Shown here: piece after piece, positions 11,354-22,720 of the stretch
Position numbering within the stretch: the first letter of the stretch is position 1
Layout: every line of letters begins with the position of its first letter
From: Nannochloropsis oceanica
Taxonomy: Eukaryota > Sar > Eustigmatophyceae > Eustigmatales > Monodopsidaceae
Assembly (NCBI GenBank): GCA_004519485.1
Contig: CP038128.1
Coordinates: 389,001 to 453,000 of the forward strand
Direction of reading: 5' to 3'
Length of the DNA: 64,000 nucleotides
Program-made: the position numbers and the translations under genes
Notes under the pieces: model-generated
The model's database searches: none
What the model saw: only the letters and a program-made list of their open reading frames with translations
What the model was told of the DNA's origin: nothing

Positions 11354-13097
11354 ATGGCATCCACCAGCGACTTGGACGAGCAGATTGAGAGGCTTAGGTA
11401 AGAAGAGTGTAGGTAGGGTAGTGCCAGGAGGGGATGATGAGGCGGAGGGGAATAAGGAAGGAGTGGCAGAGTGTGTGTGTTTTTTAAATGGATGAAGCGC
11501 AGTCCTTTCGTTGCACTCACAAACTTGCATTCATAATAGGCGGTGCGAATACTTAAAGGAGCAAGAGGTAAAGGTGTTGTGCCAGAAGGCCCGGGAAATT
11601 CTAGTGGACGAGTCGAACGTCCAGAAGGTCGATGCTCCCGTCACAATATGCGGGGATATCCACGGGCAATTTTATGATTTGATGGAGGTACGTTCATGAA
11701 ATGGCAAAGGGGCTATGACAGCAGAGAAGGAGAGACGAGCGATGGACGTGGGAGGTGCCATGACTGTACGACCTCTTCGCCCGTGGCTGGGAATGGAGAG
11801 GCCTTTTTAACTTAACCACCTCCTTCCTTCTTCCCTCCCTGCCTTCCACCCTCACTCCACCCACAGCTATTCAGGGTCGGTGGCGACTGCCCCGAGCGCA
11901 ACTACCTTTTCCTCGGGGATTTTGTGGACCGCGGTTACTACTCTGTCGAAACGTTTCTACTCTTGCTCGCTCTGAAGGTGCGATACCCTCAAAGAATCAC
12001 TCTGATACGAGGCAACCATGAGAGCAGGCAGATCACGCAGGTAGGGAGGGAGGGAAAGAAGGACGGGGGAAGGAAAGAGGGCACTGGAGGGATAGAAAGG
12101 CTGGTAAACGTGGGCGGGAGGGAGGGATGTACACGCTCCCTTCTCATCTCTGTTGGGCAGCCACTGAGAAACTGTCGAGCAGACACTCAGCCCTCCCTCC
12201 TTCCCTCCCCTCCTCCCTCCCCTTCTAGGTCTATGGGTTCTACGATGAGTGCTTACGAAAGTACGGCAGCGTTAATGTCTGGCGCTACTGCACCGAAATC
12301 TTCGATTACTTGAGCTTGTCGGCCATTATAGACGATAACATCTTTTGCGTCCATGGTGGCTTGAGCCCATCGATCAACACCATTGACCAGGTCGGCCGCT
12401 TCCTCCATCCCTCCCTTCCTCCCTCTCGCCTCCCTCCCTCTCACTACTCTACTTGCCTCAGTCATGCTTGACCCTGTGTAGGTAGACATATCCACCTGTC
12501 CCTCCCTCCCTCCCTCCCTCCTCGTAGATCCGCGTGATAGACCGCAAGCAAGAGGTGCCTCACGAGGGCGCCATGTGCGACCTTATGTGGTCCGATCCCG
12601 AGGAGATCGATGGGTGGGGCCTAAGCCCACGCGGGGCCGGGTATCAATTCGGAGGGGACGTGGTTGAGAAGTTTAATCAGATGAATGGCCTGCGCTTGAT
12701 TGCACGCGCGCATCAGCTGGTAGGGATGTCGGGGGAGGGACGGAGGGAGGGACTGAGGGAGGGACGGGGGGGCGCCAGGCTTTGTTTTTCCTTATGAATT
12801 TGATGTTTCCTTGCCCTTAACACTCGCACCGTCTCCTTCCTCCCTCCCTCCCTCCCTCTCTCTTTACCCACCCGCTCACGCACCTCTGTCCAGGTCATGG
12901 AAGGGCACAAGGAAATGTTCAACAACCAACTTGTCACCATTTGGTCCGCGCCCAATTACTGCTATCGGTGTGGGAACGTCGCAGCGATTTTGGAGTTCGA
13001 TGAGAGGTGCGTCCAGTCCTTTAAGATCTTTGAGGCAGCGCCTCAGGAGGTCCGAGGGGTGCCACAGAAGAACCCAGCACCGGATTACTTTTTGTAA
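11354..13097 (+). CDS. PPP4C: Serine/threonine protein phosphatase 4 catalytic subunit
   Basis: Six exons join in frame: 11354-11397, 11540-11687, 11867-12040, 12229-12390, 12528-12719 and 12894-13097. All introns are GT-AG. The product is 307 residues, the same length as human PP4C, and starts [15 protein letters not shown], close to the animal PP4 start. PPP-family metal and phosphate motifs are intact: [33 protein letters not shown], and the HGGLSP and RAHQLV histidine blocks. It ends in PDYFL, the tail that is carboxymethylated in PP2A/PP4/PP6, preceded by FEAAPQE and G-V-P-x-K, which favours PP4 over PP2A and PP6. PP4 acts in DNA-damage response and centrosome function in other eukaryotes. 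Introns 3 and 5 are GGGA-rich near the donor and TCCC-rich near the acceptor. Confidence 0.95.
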
Positions 13098-13768
13098 AAA
13101 CAAATGATCCAGGTCATGGGGAAGGAAGGAAGGAGGGAGGGAGGGGTAAAAGGGTTGGAGGGGAGGAAGGAAGTGGAGAGGTTATTGAAACGAGCGGCAG
13201 TTTTGTAAGGGGATTGAGTGAAGGTGGATTGGGGGCTAATTTTGTAAATTCGATCGTCTAAATTTGTCCGTTTGTATGGGACGTGCTCGTTGAGTGAGGG
13301 AGGGCAGGGTGTGAAGGACGGTGGATTTCAATGAAGTCGAAATCAACAAACCAAATCACTGCGCGTACAGCGCAGCGCAGTCTAAGATGAGAAAAAAAGA
13401 GAAGAAGATAAAAAGCTAAAACAAAGCAAATTGCACATGGTATGAGAAACAACGAAATGCACCGCTTGATATCAAGGGGGGAGGTTGCTTCGGGTTGAGT
13501 TGTGGAGACAAGGTGGTGAGTGATTAAAAGTTGTTCGTGTCTGTGCACACGTGTGTCTCTCCCACCTTACGTGATTGCCAAAACAAAGATGCAGTATGAT
13601 GGCATGGGCACGTAAAGCGAAGTGACATCGGTGCCTCAGACAAACAGCGAGGATTTATCGCGCTTCTAAAAAAACGTGACCATGCAAGCGCAACCGACAA
13701 GGCGTTCCTCCCTTCATCCGTCCTTCCGTCCTCCAAGGACGTACTCCATCACCCCTTGACCGCACCCC
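13098..13768. other. Intergenic region
   Basis: 3' flank of the PP4 gene followed by the upstream region of the DGAT2 gene, both on the plus strand. GGAGGGA-type tracts occur just after the PP4 stop. No gene or structured RNA was recognised. Confidence 0.45.
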
Positions 13769-15151
13769 ATGCATCCTCAAACAGGTGCTATGAAGAAAAT
13801 CTTGCGCATCCCGGAGTCGCCCATCTCGGACGACACCCTGGTGAAGAATGGAGGCAAGAAGACCGAGCTCTCCACGCCGGTCACCGCTCCTACGTCGGAC
13901 CGCACGCGCATCTACAGTGATGGCTATTCGACCCCCAAGTCCTACACATTGGAAGTCGATCCAAAATTTTACAAGCGAGTATGTGATGCTGACGATGTGT
14001 GGACACGCACACAGGGGGCCTTTGCTCTCCTCATGCTCTGGGGCGTTTGGCTTGCCGGGTCCTTTTCTGTGTTTTGGTGGCCCTATTTAGTAATGAAGGG
14101 GTACTACACTGCAGCCCTTGTCATGGCAGTGATCATGGCATATCCGTATGTTGTCAAGGTCAAGCAAAGCCCGGCATTTATTCGGTTCATCTTGAGCGGC
14201 GCGGGTTGGTTTAAGGGCGGGACTTGTTTGTATTTGGAGGAGTCGATGAAGCAGATCGACACCAGCGAGGTACGTCACGCCAAGCGCGATTAAAGTGGAT
14301 ATAGTGACGCTTGTATGTTGCAGTTGAGACTTTCATGTGCCTCCATTTCTGTGCTGGCGCTTTCCTTTCGTGGTATTCCCTCCTACCCTCTTCCTCATCA
14401 TCCAACCCCGTGCTTACTCGTCCTCATCCTCCACTCATTCCCAACCTACGATTAGTCTGTCCTCCTCTGCCAGCATCCGCACGGTCTCTTCACCTACGGC
14501 TTCATTCAGAACGGGTCCGCCGCCCGCATCGATGCCCGCAAACCAGAGGTTTATGTGCCTGCCGCATTTCGTCACATGAAACCCAACGCCAAGGCCTTCG
14601 TGGAGCCCTTGCTTTTCAAAATCCCGCTCATCCGTCACTTCATTACCGCCTTCGGCAATGCCGCTCCGGCGACAAAGAAAGAAATGCACCGGCTCATGTC
14701 CACCAAAATTCCCCTGGGGCTTCTACCCGGTGGGTCGGAAGAGATCATACTAAGCCACCACGGCCATGAGCGGGCCTACATACTTAAACGGAAAGGCTTC
14801 CTCAAGTACGCATTACAACATGGCTACACGATTTGCATTGGATACACGTTCGGGGAGTCCGACTCGTACCGCACCTTGGACTGGGGCGTGAAGTTTCGTA
14901 TGTGGTATCTGAAAACCTTCCGTGTTCCACTTTTCGCGTGCTGGGGGATTTGGTGGTGTCCCCTCTTGCCGCGGGGGCAGGTGGCGCTTGAGACAGTCGT
15001 TGGGAACCCGTTTCGGTTGCCCAAGATCTCAGATCCGAGCCAGGAGGATATTGACAAGTGGCATGCGGTGTATGTGCAAAAACTTGTGGATCTGTTTGAT
15101 CGGAACAAAGCCAAGTTCGGGTATGGGGACAGGGAGCTGGAGCTTTATTAG
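13769..15151 (+). CDS. DGAT2: Diacylglycerol O-acyltransferase type 2 (DGAT2 family)
   Basis: Two exons, 13769-14269 and 14456-15151, joined at phase 0 across a GT-AG intron, give 398 residues. The N-terminus has about 85 polar residues, then two adjacent hydrophobic segments (about 90-135). Exon 2 opens with the catalytic His-Pro-His-Gly motif at residues 174-177, followed by the conserved family blocks: PGGSEE, RKGFLKYALQHG, TFGESDSY, and a C-terminal YVQKLVDLFDRNKAKFGYGD block. This order and length fit DGAT2, an ER enzyme that acylates diacylglycerol to make triacylglycerol. Eustigmatophyte algae are known to carry many DGAT2 paralogues, and I cannot tell which this is. A monoacylglycerol or wax-ester acyltransferase activity cannot be excluded from sequence. 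Confidence 0.92.
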
Positions 15152-15613
15152 TTCTTTTCTGTGTAGCTATCCTACAAAGCTTGAGTTTTGTGAGGCAGGG
15201 AAAGAGGGAGGGTGGGAGGGAGGGGCGGAGAGGGTGTTTTGAATAATAAACAATTAAATGATCGAGGAGTCAACTTTTACTAAATTTTCATCTATATATT
15301 TACATATTTAAAGCACCGAGCCGATATGACTAAAGAGCCGATGGATGGAGGGAGAAAGTGCATATGTGGATAAAGAAAAACTCCAGTATCTGAAGCAACT
15401 GCCACACCTGCAGCAGTACAACTTAGCACCTTGCTAACTAGTGTGCGGCAGGCGTGAGAGGCCTAATCAAAGAAAATGGGGTATCGTATCGATAGAGGGA
15501 AGGAATAAAAAGGAAAAGACGATTATTGCGTACTTGTGATTATCTTAGCTGTGCTCCGCGATACTCGTCATTTCTTTCATTATTGGCCCGCTCCCGTGTT
15601 TCGCTGCATTGCT
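15152..15613. other. Intergenic region between convergent genes
   Basis: 3' flanks of the DGAT2 and prolyl-hydroxylase genes. AT-richer than its surroundings, with no gene seen. Confidence 0.45.
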
Positions 15614-17440
15614 TTATGCAACATTCTTCCACTCCACCCCTCCATATTTTCCCTCCTCCTTCCCCCCTTGCCTTAGAGAATACTCACTTATCACATCCCA
15701 CCTGCTCCCAGGCGCTGTCGCACTCACATATTTCACAAACCGCATCGCACGCGTCTGCCGTAACACCAAACTCAACGCATTGTGCGCGGCAAACACAGTC
15801 AAGACATCTTCTTCCTCCTCCTCTTTGCCTTGTGCCTGCCTCCTGTAGCTCTCAGCAGCCTCCACGCCATCATTTCCCTCCTCCGCCTTGATGTAACACT
15901 CAAACCCCCCAACGTCCCCGGAACCCCAAGCAGCTTTCCTTCCCTTCTTCTCATCATCCACAAATGACAAGGTCGCATCCAGGCGATGGTCTTTGGTCAC
16001 GATTCCGTAGTGGGCGAGCGTGTAGTCCAACCCGGGGCGAAAACGACGGGCCTCGGTATTAACGGTCGAGGGCTCAACGCCGGTCAATCGGGCAAGGTAG
16101 AGGGCAAAAACAGCCGATCCAAAAAGCTCATCACGCAACGTCGTCAGAAACAAAGCAACTTCTGCAATAGAAATGTGGCTGTTGTTGCTGTCCTTCTCTG
16201 CACTGTCCTCTTTCTCCTCCGTCGCAGCAGGTCCAGCCACCAAACGCATGTACCGTTGTTTGTGCGGTGGCCCCACTGGCACCCAAGTCCCCTTGACAAA
16301 CCCCACACCATGTGCAGCTTTGATGCCGTGTCCCACTCCATCGATCTCGTCTTGCCGTCGAAACAACGTCGCTGCACGTTGAGCCACCTCAGGCAGCAAA
16401 AATCCATGCAGTAAGATACTGCCATCTTCTTGAAAACGAGTCAATATTTGCTCCATGGCCCCTGGCTTCAAATACGTCGGATTTACCCACTTGGCGAGCG
16501 AGGAGTCAGTCGCAATAGAAAGGGATGGTAGTTGTGGTAGGGTGGAGAAAACCGTGGAGTCGTCGTCTCTTCGAGCCTGCGGTTGATTCAATGAGGCAAG
16601 GTCTGGGACTCCTGAGGGAGTGGCAGCAGCGTGATACCACCCCGAGACACTCAAACGCATCTTTCCGTCCTTATACACCTCTTCCACAGCGTGGAAACTC
16701 TGTCCGGGGAGGACGGCGAAAAAGGCCATGGTGTTGGGCAGGGGCAGGTAACTCTTAACGGGAGCCACGGCGGGGACGCCGAGTTTGCCTGGCTCCGAGG
16801 GAGGGTAGATCTCCAATGCGCCTCCATCCATCTCTTCCCAGGTCTCCTCCGGGTCGGTCAGGTATATGATGTAAGCAATACAGCGTGTGCCAATCACGTC
16901 ATCATGGCAAAGCAAGTGACAGCCTTGAGCGTACAAATTGGAGGAGCAGTCCGTGCGGTCCGTCAAGGGTTGACAGCCCGTAATCTTCCTTACGAATGCC
17001 CGGAACGTCTGTGAGTAGATGGCTTGGCGCAAGGCTAATAAATTTGACAATCGATCAGTAATGTCCGGATCGTTGATGTCCAAATTGGCCAGGTCTCCTG
17101 TCTGGTAGAGCTTGTAGAGGTCCGTCTCCTTGAATGTAGCCGAGAGCGAGCCCACCATTTCCTCCCGGAGATCTCGGAAAAAAGAAGGGTCCAGGACGTC
17201 TTGCACGACGCAGTGGGGATAGCCCAAGGCTTGTAGATACGCCTGGCGCAACGCCGTGACATGGGTTGGGTCCAGCAAGGTCTCGCGGAGCGCTGTTTTT
17301 GAGGTCGGTGTAGTGGTGGTATTTGTAATGGTGTCGGGCGCAGCCTCGACGCGCGCGCGCTTGCGGCTTGGAGAGTCGGGGGGCGGCACTGCAGATTCAT
17401 CGGCGGGAGTATCTTCAGGGCCTTCAGAAGGCGTTGTCAT
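15614..17440 (-). CDS. OGFOD1/Tpa1-type 2-oxoglutarate Fe(II) prolyl hydroxylase
   Basis: A single-exon 608-residue protein. An Arg/Lys patch in the first 35 residues (SRKRAR) suggests a nuclear signal. The first double-stranded beta-helix domain has the Fe ligands H179-x-D181 (in CHLLCHDDVIGTR) and H250 (GQSFHAVEEV), with the 2-oxoglutarate-binding Arg at 262 (MRLSVSGWYH). A second related domain fills the C-terminal half (HGFLLPEVAQ, RYMRLVAG, then FVDDE and FVKYVSATAPGSRWD), as in OGFOD1/Tpa1. Family members hydroxylate a prolyl residue of ribosomal protein uS12 (RPS23) and affect translation termination; the same role is inferred here. A short acidic insert lies in the second domain. Confidence 0.9.
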   Translation of the reverse strand: MTTPSEGPEDTPADESAVPPPDSPSRKRARVEAAPDTITNTTTTPTSKTALRETLLDPTHVTALRQAYLQALGYPHCVVQDVLDPSFFRDLREEMVGSLSATFKETDLYKLYQTGDLANLDINDPDITDRLSNLLALRQAIYSQTFRAFVRKITGCQPLTDRTDCSSNLYAQGCHLLCHDDVIGTRCIAYIIYLTDPEETWEEMDGGALEIYPPSEPGKLGVPAVAPVKSYLPLPNTMAFFAVLPGQSFHAVEEVYKDGKMRLSVSGWYHAAATPSGVPDLASLNQPQARRDDDSTVFSTLPQLPSLSIATDSSLAKWVNPTYLKPGAMEQILTRFQEDGSILLHGFLLPEVAQRAATLFRRQDEIDGVGHGIKAAHGVGFVKGTWVPVGPPHKQRYMRLVAGPAATEEKEDSAEKDSNNSHISIAEVALFLTTLRDELFGSAVFALYLARLTGVEPSTVNTEARRFRPGLDYTLAHYGIVTKDHRLDATLSFVDDEKKGRKAAWGSGDVGGFECYIKAEEGNDGVEAAESYRRQAQGKEEEEEDVLTVFAAHNALSLVLRQTRAMRFVKYVSATAPGSRWDVISEYSLRQGGKEEGKYGGVEWKNVA

Positions 17441-18162
17441 GGCTTTTGTCAGTGGCTACGGGATGTAGCTTGCTGTGAAATGTCGACCGTGGAGGAGGAG
17501 TTCAGGAAGGAGGATGACAGAAGTGTTGATTTTGCAGCAGCTTTTGAGACAGAATTAGTCCCACCATCTCTGATGACATCTGACGTGATTTTATCCGTCG
17601 AGAGATTATTTGGCTACATGCATGCAAGCGTATATGTGGATTTGTGGCTTCGGTTTTGGCTGTCATATGGCCTCACTGGCACAGCGCACCCAGTAGGTAG
17701 GGAGGTTGGTCGCGCTCTTTTCGACCTTTCCTCCAATCTGGCAGCCCTCCCGTCACATCACCAGGCCCTAATCTAAAGCAGCCAACATGCGGAGTATAAT
17801 CAGACGTAAGCATTTGTCCACGTGTAGCGGAGACGAGATCTACCGTGACTAAAAAGGCGTTGCCTGGGATCCAAATTATTTCCAAGCCTCAATCATGCCC
17901 CAGCCAGTCCGGTTCTTTCGGGTTTTTGCCTTGCTACTCAACAAGACTGACTCACTTCGCACCCCTGCTTACATACTCATAGGCTGCCTTACTTGCAAGG
18001 ACCATAAAGTGACGCGTGCGAACGCTGAGGCTAGTTTAAGAAATTGATTACGACCGCCCTCGAAGGGAGAACCCCCTTACCCCCCGCGAAAACCCCTTCG
18101 GAAAAGTCGGCACCGCCGACACCGCTACACGATACCCAAGCTGAGCATCATACCAAAGAAAG
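17441..18162. other. Intergenic region between divergent genes
   Basis: The shared upstream region of the minus-strand prolyl hydroxylase and the plus-strand TRF-like gene. A 98-codon plus-strand ORF (17480-17776) has no recognisable domain and is probably chance. No other element seen. Confidence 0.45.
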
Positions 18163-20098
18163 ATGGCTCCCGCTGTCGATAATCCCTCAATCTCTGCTGC
18201 GGCGGCAGAACTCCTGTGCATGATGGACTGGGCAGCCCACTTCCGCGACCACAGCACTCTCCAAGCCCTTGCTAGAACATCGAACGACGCAGGTCTAAGC
18301 ATTCCATCCAATTCTGTGCTGTTTAAAAGACTGCTGCTAGCAGGATTAGACGAAGCCTCAGGAATTGCAAAGGTCGAGGAGGACTTCGAATCGGTGCTCT
18401 CGATACTCACGGAGGCCGAGGGCTGGCTCCTTCGCGGCGTTCCGGGCCACGATTTGTTCGACCTCAAGCTCAAGATTCGACGCCAACTCGTGCTCTCCCC
18501 TCTACGCAACTCCTTGCCCGACGACTTGGACTCGGTTTCCATGCGGTCATTGGCGACTCTGAACAATGAGCGGTATTGGTATCTGCTGGATAAGATATTT
18601 CCTTTGGAGACGTCGCGTCGGGCTTCTCTTTCGGGTAGCGATGCCGCTGGCTGGGTCAGCCCCGGTGCGCGTCACGAGGGGGAATATCGCAAGGTTGTAG
18701 AGATAAAGGAGCGGAAGCAGTTGTTGGACGTGATGAGGGGGGATGGGAGTCCGGTAGACGGAGACAACATGGATATGAACAAGGTGTTGTACCTGCTCAA
18801 GACTTACTCGAAGGAGGGATTTCTTGCGGAGGTAGGGCAGTTTACGCGACAGGTTGAATCAAAGCTCTTGCCGGATCCTGAACCTTTCAAAGAAGGAGGT
18901 GAGGTTTGGAATGGTGGAGGAGGGAGGAGAGGAAGAGAGGTGGCGTCGTTGTTGGGGAGAGACCCACGCACTGTCCTGTCAGCTGCTGGTCGGGCCCGAG
19001 AGCGGTTGCAGAATTGGAGTCGGGCGAGTGGATTGGTGAGCACAGAGGTAGAGAGGGAAGCGACAGAGAGTAAGATACGCAAGCATGTGCATGAATTGCG
19101 AAATGCTGCTACAGCAGGGGGCGTATCGGGAGGGAGGGGATCGGGTAGACGACGTGCAGAGCAAGAGCAGGAGGGAGAGGAAGAGGGAGAGGAGCAAGAA
19201 GAGAGTGAGACAGACGCCCAGCGCTTGGCTACCAATCTACGCTCAAGCACCAGAATGCTGCAAAACGGTCTTCGGGAGCGAGGCCTGTTGAATGTGCGGG
19301 GCGTTGTGGGAGGTGGGGGGGGGGGGCGGGGGAGGAGGAAGGGCAGGAGGAGTGGGAGGGAGAACGACAAACAAGAAGAAGCGTCTGAATGACCCGACGC
19401 GAAAGGGGCGCTTGATCACGTTTGAGGACAGTCAGTATGCGGGATCAGAGAGCAGCACTGGCGGGGAGGAAGAGGAGGACAATGTGTCTGTGTCGGAATC
19501 TCGGCGACAGGCAGCGGCCCGGCAACGGCGCACGCAGACAGCAGCAGCAGTAGCAGCAGCCGCTGCTCGTTTGGCGGACCGCCGCAAAAAGAGTCAGAGG
19601 GGCAAGCCGGCTGCTCTACCCCCTATGTCGGGCGAGCGGTGCCGGGACGTTGGAGAGGAAGCAGAGGAGGAAGAGATGGCGGGAGAAAGAGACGAGGAGC
19701 AGGAGGAGATTCGTAGCACAACTGAGAGTAGCAGCAGCAGCAGTGGCAGTGAGGAAGAGGACGAAGAGCGGGAGCGTATCAGAGCACTAAAGCGGGGTGG
19801 AGGCAGGCGGGTCCTGGCAGCAAAAAGGAAAGCTCGCTTGCAGATCGAGGCCTCCGGGCGCAGCAAGCGTCGGCAGCCCAAGACGCACCGCTCGTTTTGG
19901 TCGTCGGACGAGGTAGCCGATTTGAAACAGGCAGTGTTGCATGATGGGATGAAAGGGCGATGGGCGGATATTCTAAACAGTCCCAAGTACCTTCATTTGG
20001 ACTTTAAGCTACGGACGAGTGTGGATCTGAAGGATAAATGGCGGGGTTTGGAGCGCAAGGCGGCGGCCAAGGGAGTGACGGTGGAGGAGGTGAATTAA
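18163..20098 (+). CDS. TRF-like telomere-repeat-binding protein, Myb telobox type (frame change at a G-run)
   Basis: Two overlapping ORFs appear to be one gene. The 5' ORF (18163-19392) encodes a helical N-terminal region (MDWAAHFRDHSTLQALA onward) that could be a TRFH-like dimerisation domain; this is inference. The 3' ORF (19292-20098) carries acidic, Arg and Lys-rich linkers and ends in a single Myb/SANT domain with FWSSDEVADLKQAV, GRWADIL and VDLKDKWRGLE. The VDLKDKW block is the telobox motif of telomere double-strand-binding proteins (TRF1/TRF2, plant TRFL). The two frames meet at 12 consecutive Gs (19315-19326), so the break is either a sequencing or assembly indel, a small intron, or a real frameshift. 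The Gly/Arg-rich translation around the run looks similar in both frames, which hides the exact junction. Confidence 0.75.
19315..19326. repeat. Homopolymer G12 inside a coding region
   Basis: Twelve consecutive Gs, followed after one C by five more. The reading frame of the TRF-like gene changes across this run. Confidence 0.9.
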
Positions 20099-21073
20099 GC
20101 GTAAAAGGAAAGGAGTGCCATATGGTTTGAAAACTTGATCAAAGACAGGAAAGTTTATGGGAAAAGAATACAATGAGATAAAAGTGGATTTATGAAAAGT
20201 CGAAGGGGCATAGATAAGAGCATACCGGAAGATTGTATTGAACCGTGGAAGCATCGCTGAGAGGTCCGAATGGGGTCTGGGGCATTGGTTATTACAGCTG
20301 TTGTTCATCTGTCCCCATTTGCAGTCGGGGGCGAGATGTAGCCCATTTCCACTGACTTTTTCTGACAAATGTCGTCCGCAAGGGCGGGAAACATGCGGGG
20401 GGCTCGAGGGTCCGTGGAGCTCCTGGGGCAAGTTAGTTGTTAAAGATTGATGTGGATAATTCTTGGTCTGTCTTTCTGGGGACTGTACTTGAGCAACCAT
20501 TTAAATAAGACGCGCGCGCATGCCAATTGAAGAAAAATCTCTCTCCTCTCTTTCCCTTTTGTTTGCCTCCCCTTGTCCTCCCGTCATTGATATGTTTTTA
20601 TGGGTAGGAGCAAAAGACTACAAAACAGAACGCGCTGTAGCCTTTGATTGGCTGTTGATCGAAGACAGGCTCTCCATAAGGTGATCTTATCCCGACATGT
20701 TGTCGTTTGTTTTCTGTTCTCTTACTCGATGCAAGATCGAAGTCTTCGTCTTAAGCTCATTTACCTGTTTCCCAGAGTTTCCTCTTACTGGCTGCTGTCT
20801 CTTATCATATCAAGTCTTTTGTAAAGTTGGATGTACATGCACGCGTCATCATTCACTGGCTCTTAGAAGACAATTAACGACGACGAGCAAACCTCTGCTT
20901 TTTACATATTTGTGTGTATATACATACTCTCATCTTCTGACCTCCTGTACACTTCCTTTGTTCGTTTTCTTTTTCCAAATTCATGCCATTCATTGCTTGC
21001 TGCGATTCTACAGGTCTTTCCTTATCTTCCATGAAAAGCAAACACCCAGACAAATACTCGTGGTACGCGATCT
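20099..21073. other. Intergenic region between convergent genes
   Basis: 3' flanks of the TRF-like gene and the aquaporin gene. Composition is lower in GC than the genes. A plus-strand ORF of 154 codons (20697-21161) runs antisense into the aquaporin end and has no recognisable domain. No RNA gene seen. Confidence 0.45.
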
Positions 21074-22720
21074 TTACTTGAACGAGGACATGCCCATACC
21101 ACGTTGCTCCTCGTCTACGATGCCGGCTTGTTGCCGCTGGCCATACTGCTGCTGCTGTTGACCATACTGCGGTAATTGCTGCTGCTGGGCGTATGATTGC
21201 TCTTGGTCATAGGGCACTTGACGGGTCTTAAGTTGCTCTGCCGTTGGCGCCGTGGAATAGAAGTGCTTGAAAAAGCTTTCATAAATCAGAGGGCCAGCGA
21301 CGGCGGCAACCAAGGGCCCCACCCACCAAATCCAGTGCTTTGTCCACCGGTTGGCAATAATTGCGACGCCCAGACTGCGTGCGGGGTTGATTGAGCACCA
21401 TGTGAAGGGGACGAGGAACAAGTGTGCGGCTGTGACCGCGAGCCCAACCATCAAAGGCGCCAAGACGTTCACGTGGTCCGACTCGTACCGGCGGCGGCGA
21501 TCGTAGGCGACTAGGAAAGCAAATACGACAAGTAGAGTCCCCATAATCTCGCCCATAAACCCAGCGCGCCAGCCAACATTCAAACGATTCGTACCGCCTT
21601 GAATGGCTCGGAAGCTGCCAGGATCCATTGCGCGGGCCATGGCTGCACCAGCAATGGCTCCCACGATCTGGGCTCCGACATAGAACAAAGCGCGTGCGGA
21701 GGAGATACGGCAGTTGAACATGGTCGCGACTGTCACAGCAGGATTCATGTGCCCACCGGAGACGCTGTGAAAGATCCAATTCAGCACGCCGTAACCGAAT
21801 CCGGCTGACAAAGAAACACGCAGAATACCCGTCTCGGTCATGTCAGCGCCCTGCAAGCTGATCCAAGTCTATAACATGCGTATGGGGTAGTATAGCAGGG
21901 AAAAGGTAGGTGCGCTGGATCACTTACATCGTTCGGCCTGATTCGGCCTGAATAAGTCGGCCAGAATAAGTCGAGATAAAGCCGAAGTCATTGCGCTTCA
22001 CGTATAACATGACGAAAACTCCCCCCTCTCCCCTACAGCCCGATCAACACGCCCAACAAGCCTCCACTATAAGCCCGCTTACGTACCGAAACAAGAAAGT
22101 AGGTAAAGGCGGCGGTGGCAAACCCCTCTGCTAGGATGGCGCGCCAAAAGAGAGCATCCCTACAATCCAGGTCGTTTTTGGCGGGCGATGAGAATTGCAT
22201 CCAAATTAAATATCAGTGACGAGAAAATATTTGAAATCTTACATTCCTGCCATCATAGGCATGTAATGCCCTCCCTCCCTGCCATAAAGCCGCATGTATC
22301 GCCCCCTAAATAATCTTCAGTCGCCGCCCTTTCAAACCTACCCCCACTCGGAATTGTCGTAGGTGAGTCCCAGCTTCCAGTCATGCCAAAAGTCGGACCA
22401 GCTGCTTGGGTACTTTTCGCGGCCGCTGCCCGCTGGGACACCTGTCGCCCCCTTTGGGTTAAGTGTAAAGTATAGAAGAAAGAGTACATGGGTGAGCGGC
22501 TTGACGTATCCCAAATCGCATCCTCAACTTAACTACGCACCTCTCGCCCTTCGTAGCCGTGGCCGCTGCCCAGAGTTCCAGAACCAGCCCCTGCACCGCC
22601 GTAGCCCGCTCCATAGCCGCCCCCTTCCTTGCTTTCCCAACCCTCCTCCGCCATACCCAGGCGCGGAAGCGTCCCACCCCGTTCTCCTTCCATGCCCGTC
22701 GCTGCCTTGACACGCTCCAT
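21074..22720 (-). CDS. Aquaporin (MIP family channel)
   Basis: Five exons on the minus strand join in frame: 22541-22720, 22342-22451, 22243-22305, 22087-22159 and 21074-21850, giving 400 residues. Exon 1 encodes a Gly/Tyr-rich disordered N-terminus. The first membrane helix is DALFWRAILAEGFATAAFTY. Both pore motifs are intact: NPA at 178-180 (SGGHMNPAVTV) and NPA at 297-299, the latter preceded by Trp-Cys (CSINPARSLG) with the selectivity-filter Arg and a Cys placed as in the mercury-sensitive site of AQP1. The C-terminal tail is Gln/Tyr-rich. MIP proteins conduct water or small solutes; the substrate is not determined by what I can see. Exon 2 could begin slightly differently, but the chosen acceptor alone keeps frame with exon 1. 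Confidence 0.9.

Noticed and set aside
12060-12900. Regular GGGAGGGA/TCCCTCCC units considered as a CRISPR-like or satellite array
   Set aside because: Units are only four bases, have no unique spacers, and sit inside introns of a conserved gene.
17480-17776. Plus-strand 98-codon ORF in the divergent promoter region
   Set aside because: No recognisable domain, and located where both flanking genes need their promoters.
20697-21161. Plus-strand 154-codon ORF
   Set aside because: It overlaps the aquaporin 3' end antisense and looks like chance translation of AT-richer DNA.
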